From the NCBI GenBank assembly GCA_964646035.1, contig CAZYDJ010000099.1, forward strand, positions 1 through 10,143: 10,143 nucleotides of DNA, in the 5' to 3' direction. Shown here piece after piece: positions 6,492-10,143 of this stretch. Position numbers and translations under genes: made by a program. Each line of letters opens with the position of its first letter. Positions within the stretch are counted from its first letter, which is position 1. The notes under the pieces were generated by a model. The model was not told where the DNA came from, did no database searches, and saw only the letters and a program-made list of their open reading frames with translations. The DNA comes from CAYLMM01 sp964646035. GTDB lineage: Bacteria > Krumholzibacteriota > Krumholzibacteriia > LZORAL124-64-63.

Positions 6492-7696
6492 CGCCGCCTC
6501 CCGGCCGAGTCCATCCAGGCTCGCGTACATTCGGCAAGATGACGGTACAGCGAACGCCGTCGCGCGGCCAGTTCCTCATCCCGGTATTCGGCTGCGCGCT
6601 GGAAATTGCGTTCGGCCATGCGGGCCAAGCGGCCTGGTGTCTCGACGGTTTCGGCGATCGCGGCGGCCAGGGCTCCGGCATCCCCGGCGGGCACGACATC
6701 CTCGGGCACCAACAGTTCGGGAATGCCGCCGGCGTCGCTGCCGATGCACGGCAGACCCCGGGCCATCGCCTCGATCAGCGCCCGCGGCAATCCCTCGGTG
6801 AGCGAAGGCATCACGAAGACATCGGCCCGGTCGAGCAGATCGCGCACAACTTCCCCGGCCGGCAGTTCGCCGTGAAAACGGACCCGGTCGTCGAGATCCA
6901 GGCGCGAGGCCAGGGACTCGAGTTCGGGACGGTGGCGACCGTCGCCGACGATCTCGAGCCGCAGATCGATGCCACGTTCGTGTACGCATCTGGCGACCGA
7001 ATCCAACAGGATATGATGGCCCTTGTACATCTGGGCCAACGATCCGACCGTGACCAGGGTAGTCGTCCCGTCGGCGGTGAAGCCGCTGCGCGGGCCCGCG
7101 GCATAGTCCGCGGCGGTCAGCCTGATGCTCGAATAATTCGTGGCGAAGGTGTCGGAGCCGGGAGGATAACGCTTCTGCAGGGCCGCGGCCGTGACATAGG
7201 AAGCGGCGCAGGCGGTGGAGCATTGACGGCCCAGATTCCGGGAAAGCATCCGGCGCAGCAGGGGGCGCAAGGGATGGCGAACGGCGCCGGGAGCGAATGT
7301 GGCCCAGGGATCCCCGACGACCTCGACAGCGAAAGGCTGGCCCCGGCGTTCTAGCGCCGGCGCCGCGATATCGGCTATCGGCGATCCGACCCGCATCAGC
7401 GCCGCCGAATCCCTATCGACGGCAGCCAACACGGCCCGCTTCAGGGCCCCGCGCCGCAGGAAATATTGCCAGAGGCCTACGTAATGGGGCAACGGCGAGA
7501 AGGTGACTCCGGGTCCGTCGACCCGTTGCCACGAATCTTCCGGCTTCGACGCCGACCGCGCGCGGGCCACCACGTTGACCGTGTCGAAAACTTCGAGATA
7601 ACGTTCCCAGAACTCGTGCGGGAACATGGTCGAAGTCCAGGCGGATCCGTCGGGAGTCGTCACGAAACGGCACTCGAGAGTGACGTTCAGCCTCAC
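6488..7696 (-). CDS. GT4-family glycosyltransferase (second in operon)
   Basis: A 402-residue GT-B enzyme. The N-terminal domain starts VRLNVTLECRFVTTPDG, then FPHEFWERYLEVFDTVNVVARAR, an acceptor-domain pattern distinct from the other two GT4 proteins here. The C-terminal domain shows TLVTVGSLAQMYKGHH (213-228, Lys225), LEIVGDGRHRPELE (247-260), FHGELPAGEV (274-283) and the intact E-x7-E motif SLTEGLPRALIEA with Glu301 and Glu309, followed by GLPCIGSDAGGIPEL. The GTG at 7696 overlaps the polymerase stop as GTGA, with AGGGAG (7704-7709) seven bases upstream. The same frame stays open far upstream to 8989, but that stretch lies antiparallel in register with nothing recognisable and across the polymerase gene, so it is not part of this protein. 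Expected role: a cytoplasmic sugar addition during repeat-unit assembly. Confidence 0.92.
   Translation of the reverse strand: MRLNVTLECRFVTTPDGSAWTSTMFPHEFWERYLEVFDTVNVVARARSASKPEDSWQRVDGPGVTFSPLPHYVGLWQYFLRRGALKRAVLAAVDRDSAALMRVGSPIADIAAPALERRGQPFAVEVVGDPWATFAPGAVRHPLRPLLRRMLSRNLGRQCSTACAASYVTAAALQKRYPPGSDTFATNYSSIRLTAADYAAGPRSGFTADGTTTLVTVGSLAQMYKGHHILLDSVARCVHERGIDLRLEIVGDGRHRPELESLASRLDLDDRVRFHGELPAGEVVRDLLDRADVFVMPSLTEGLPRALIEAMARGLPCIGSDAGGIPELLVPEDVVPAGDAGALAAAIAETVETPGRLARMAERNFQRAAEYRDEELAARRRSLYRHLAECTRAWMDSAGRRR
6497..6502 (-). promoter_or_regulatory. Ribosome binding site for the GTG start at 6491
   Basis: GGGAGG on the minus strand lies five bases before the GTG at 6491. It decides between this start and an in-frame start 13 codons upstream at 6530. 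Confidence 0.7.
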
Positions 7697-9102
7697 AGCT
7701 CGTCTCCCTGCTCCGGCACGGGTCCACGCCTCATGTATTTCATGAAGACCGCCCAAACCAGATGGCCGAGCAGCAGCAGCAGGACACCGGCCACGAATTG
7801 TCCCGGAACCTGGGCGAACGCGTTGCGCACCTGGATCAACAAGGGGACGATCAGAACCGCAACGACGGCCTGGTTGCGGGCCGAGGGAGACATCCTGTCC
7901 AGCCAGCCGAGCAAGGATCCGACCAGGAACATGACCAGTCCCGGACCCCAGACACGGAAGTTGTGATAGGCCTCGGCGACCGGCGAGAATCCGATCGTGC
8001 CCACCCGCTCCTGGATCACGACGTTCAGCAGGCGCTGGTCCTCGACAGAGGGCGGCCGCTCCCAGAGCGGAACCAGATAATGGGCCAGGCGCTCCAGCGG
8101 AGCCCAGTAGCTGGCCCCGCCCATGGCCGGTTCGCCTGCCGCGGCCCACTGGGCCGTGACCGCGACCGGACGCAGGGAACTGCCCAGCTCGGCCAGGGCG
8201 TCCAGGGGATTCCCGGCCCCGGCGAGATCGATCTCGCCGCTCAATCCGGCCTGGCGCAATACCCTCACCAGGGAAATCACCACCAGCACGCCGATCGCTA
8301 CCAGGATCAGCTTGCCCGTTCCGATCGGACGCCTTCTCATCGCCGCCACGGCCAGGGCTCCGCAGAGGGGAAAGAGCACGTCGCCGCGCAATCCCAACGG
8401 AAATGCGATCAATGCCCAGGCGGCGAAGATGATCAGGCCTATCCGTCGCCAGCGGGTCGTCTCGCCGACCGCCATCAGGGCCATCCCGATGCCGATGCCC
8501 AGATACGAGAGCATCAACGGCGCGCCCCGGGTAGCCTCGAGAAACGCCATGTAGGATTCGAAGAGGGTCCGCGGGCCGCCGCTGAGCAGGACCATCGCCA
8601 ACCAGGCCGCCACCGAGGCGGCCAGGATCAGGAAGCCGTACCGGGAATAGGGAAAACCCCGGCTCTCGTCGCCGAAGATCTCGGTCGATATCTCGCATTG
8701 GGGTCGGTCGAATGACGCCTGCATACAGATGCCGGCCGCCAGAGCCGTTGCGCCCGCAACGCAGAGCACCAAGGCGGTCTTGGCCGCGGGATCGAAGAAC
8801 CAATCGTAGATGCGGGGCACATCGCCGGCGGCGACGAAGTTGTAGCCCATGGTGTGGGCCGCAGCCAGACCGAAGTGGAAGACGACGAAGACCGCCGTGT
8901 AGACCGGCCCTATGGCCATGAATCCCCGCCGCGAAACCGTGCCGGTCATCAACAGGGAGATGGCTCCGACGCCGGCCGCCGCCATGCACAGATAGCGCAA
9001 GGGCAGGCTCGCCAGCAGGTCGAGATTCAGGGCGGAAATAATCGCGATCGCGACCAGGAAGAACGTGTTCCGCAACCCTGATCTGGTACTGTTTCCAATC
9101 AC
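7693..9102 (-). CDS. Wzy-like O-antigen/oligosaccharide repeat-unit polymerase
   Basis: A 469-residue polytopic membrane protein with about eleven or twelve hydrophobic segments: near residues 12-30, 36-53, 61-82, 108-126, 154-173, 196-213, 220-237, 243-255, 264-280, 386-401, 410-425 and 434-454. A large loop of about 100 residues (281-385) holds ELGSSLRPV (305-313), MGGASYWAPLERL (327-339), FSPVAEAYHNF (372-382) and the following WGPG. This layout and these patterns resemble the Wzy oligosaccharide repeat-unit polymerase family, which joins lipid-linked repeat units in the periplasm. Arginines near the loop edges (Arg280, Arg283, Arg311) are candidates for the basic residues known to matter in Wzy. 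Sequence conservation in this class is low; an O-antigen ligase-like protein is the alternative. The GTG at 9102 starts one base after the stop of the upstream glycosyltransferase, with GGAG (9111-9114) eight bases before it, and gives a short leader before the first membrane segment. The end overlaps the next gene as GTGA. Confidence 0.85.
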   Translation of the reverse strand: MIGNSTRSGLRNTFFLVAIAIISALNLDLLASLPLRYLCMAAAGVGAISLLMTGTVSRRGFMAIGPVYTAVFVVFHFGLAAAHTMGYNFVAAGDVPRIYDWFFDPAAKTALVLCVAGATALAAGICMQASFDRPQCEISTEIFGDESRGFPYSRYGFLILAASVAAWLAMVLLSGGPRTLFESYMAFLEATRGAPLMLSYLGIGIGMALMAVGETTRWRRIGLIIFAAWALIAFPLGLRGDVLFPLCGALAVAAMRRRPIGTGKLILVAIGVLVVISLVRVLRQAGLSGEIDLAGAGNPLDALAELGSSLRPVAVTAQWAAAGEPAMGGASYWAPLERLAHYLVPLWERPPSVEDQRLLNVVIQERVGTIGFSPVAEAYHNFRVWGPGLVMFLVGSLLGWLDRMSPSARNQAVVAVLIVPLLIQVRNAFAQVPGQFVAGVLLLLLGHLVWAVFMKYMRRGPVPEQGDEL

Positions 9103-9103
9103 T

Positions 9104-10143
9104 TCAATATCTCCGTGTCTTTCCGGAGCCCTCCCAGATCGCCGCCATCCTCTCAGCGCTGACGGCGACATCGAAGGGGCTTCCCGGTTCCAATAAGGTT
9201 TCGGTGCGGGTTTCCAGAATATCCTCGGCCGCGGCGGCCCACTCCTGGTCGGATCGGGCCAGGGAAAGCGGAGTCACGCCGCGGGTCCGTTCGGCTATCT
9301 CGACGACGCCCGGCAGGTCGCTGGCGAGGACCGGCAGGCCGGACGCCAGGGCTTCGAGCACGGCGCCGGGCAACCCCTCCCACAGCGAAGGGAAAATCAG
9401 CAGATCGGCGGCGCGCAGCAGGAGCGGAACGTCATCCCGCTCGCCGGCGAAGACTATCGAATCGGATACGCCCAGTTCGTCCGCGCGCGATCGTGCTTCG
9501 TCTTCGAGATCGTTACCGCCCCGGCCTACCAGAAGCAATCTGCTCCCGGGCGTGCGGCGGCTCAGGGCGGCAAAGATCTCGACCAGTCGGCGATGGTTCT
9601 TGGGTGGATCGAACCGGCCGATGTGGATGTAGACGGGGCCTTCGGCGAGGCCCAGTTCCGAACGTACTTCTTCGCGGTCCGGAGCGCCCTTGAACCGCTC
9701 CAGATCCATTCCGTTGTAGACGACCTCGAAGCGGGGATCGCGGCGCCATCTTTCGCCCCAGACCGCGTCGAGAACTCCCCGGCAGACACCGACGACGCAA
9801 TGGGCGCAGGAATCGATCAGTGCTTTCATCAACAGATGCTGCAGTCGCCTTGAAGCCCCCTCGCCGCGGCCGTCGTCCGTCGAGTGGAAATGCGCGATGC
9901 GGCGGTCGACTCCCGCCATCCGGGCCAACGCCAGAACGGCCCCCGAGAATGTATGCACGTGGGAGTGGACGACATCGTATCGCTCCCGGCGCAACAGGCC
10001 GACGAAACGAGCCGGGAAGTTCGGCCCCAGGCCAACTCCATGGACACGCCCGCCGGCGGCCACCACTTCCCCGTCCAGCGCGCCGGGTTTGCCGCTCAGA
10101 ACGCAGATATCGCTTCGGATGCGGCTCCGGTCGAGATGGCGCA
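9104..10143 (-). CDS. GT4-family glycosyltransferase (first visible in operon, N-terminus cut by window edge)
   Basis: 345 residues are visible before the TGA at 9104-9106; the frame is open to the right edge. The visible sequence starts RHLDRSRIRSDICVLSG, a normal continuation of a GT4 N-terminal domain, so only about 25-35 residues are likely missing, and an internal GTG at 10066 is not the true start. Motifs: GPNFPARFVGLL, YDVVHSHVHTFSG, VVYNGMDLERF, HIGRFDPPKNHRRLVEIF (the Lys contacts the donor phosphate), LLLVGRGGNDLE, and FPSLWEGLPGAVLEALASG with the intact E-x7-E pair, then LPVLASDLPGVVEI. HSHVH with NFPARF is typical of capsule and exopolysaccharide GT4 enzymes. The polymerase gene begins one base downstream. 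Expected role: cytoplasmic sugar addition to the lipid-linked repeat; donor unknown. Confidence 0.93.
   Translation of the reverse strand, partial: RHLDRSRIRSDICVLSGKPGALDGEVVAAGGRVHGVGLGPNFPARFVGLLRRERYDVVHSHVHTFSGAVLALARMAGVDRRIAHFHSTDDGRGEGASRRLQHLLMKALIDSCAHCVVGVCRGVLDAVWGERWRRDPRFEVVYNGMDLERFKGAPDREEVRSELGLAEGPVYIHIGRFDPPKNHRRLVEIFAALSRRTPGSRLLLVGRGGNDLEDEARSRADELGVSDSIVFAGERDDVPLLLRAADLLIFPSLWEGLPGAVLEALASGLPVLASDLPGVVEIAERTRGVTPLSLARSDQEWAAAAEDILETRTETLLEPGSPFDVAVSAERMAAIWEGSGKTRRY

Noticed and set aside
5634..8715. Plus-strand open frames of about 270-320 codons opposite the glycosyltransferase and polymerase genes (5634-6542, 6539-7354, 7762-8715)
   Set aside because: All are antisense shadows of genes with clear GT4 motifs or membrane topology. 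None has a credible ribosome site or product.
7697..8989. Upstream extension of the second GT4 frame, giving an 833-codon open frame
   Set aside because: The extra 431 codons lie out of frame inside the Wzy-like polymerase gene on the same strand and resemble no protein. The GTG at 7696 with GGGAG and GTGA overlap is the clear start.

Overview
The window is GC-rich DNA, roughly two thirds G+C by eye. It is densely coded, with eight of nine genes on the minus strand. The organism looks like a Gram-negative bacterium: there is a lipobox lipoprotein without an inner-membrane retention signal, an undecaprenyl-phosphate-type glycan assembly locus with a Wzy-like polymerase, and a DsrC-type sulfur-carrier protein. 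The sequence does not fix the phylum. High GC, DsrC and a DUF885 lipoprotein would fit a deltaproteobacterial, acidobacterial or FCB-group lineage, but this is a guess. I see no tRNA, rRNA, CRISPR array, insertion sequence or phage gene.

Left part (1-2607, all minus strand, transcribed right to left): a calcineurin-like metallophosphoesterase (1879-2607), a DsrC/TusE-family protein with both redox cysteines (1530-1847), and a DUF885 lipoprotein with an HExxxxH zinc-protease-like motif (from 1421, running off the left edge). The first two are 31 bp apart and probably co-transcribed. The third has a 108-bp gap before it with a possible promoter of its own. These genes have no obvious link to the glycan locus.

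Middle (2608-2858): a 251-bp divergent intergenic region. It holds an extended -10 promoter candidate for the leftward genes in an AT-rich patch, and a strong Shine-Dalgarno sequence for the rightward gene.

Right part (2859-10143): a glycan biosynthesis locus. A DegT/DnrJ/EryC1 sugar aminotransferase runs rightward (2859-4013). It meets tail to tail a leftward operon of six genes, listed here in transcription order: a GT4 glycosyltransferase (truncated at the right edge), a Wzy-like O-antigen polymerase, a second and a third GT4, a PglC-type phosphoglycosyl transferase, and a PglD/NeuD-type acetyltransferase. Each of the five junctions in this operon overlaps by 1 or 4 bases or leaves one base, so translation is very likely coupled. 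Four of the five visible start codons are not ATG (GTG, GTG, GTG, ATG, TTG).

A likely joint role, by analogy with the Campylobacter bacillosamine pathway: the aminotransferase puts an amino group on a UDP-4-keto sugar, the acetyltransferase acetylates it, the PglC-like enzyme loads the sugar phosphate on undecaprenyl phosphate, the three GT4 enzymes extend the chain, and the Wzy-like protein polymerises the repeat units. The 4,6-dehydratase, flippase, chain-length regulator and export or transfer enzymes are not in the window. I found no wholly new system. The points most worth a second look are the tail-to-tail arrangement with shared stop codons, the two-cysteine DsrC without dsr neighbours, and the atypical glutamate motif in one GT4.
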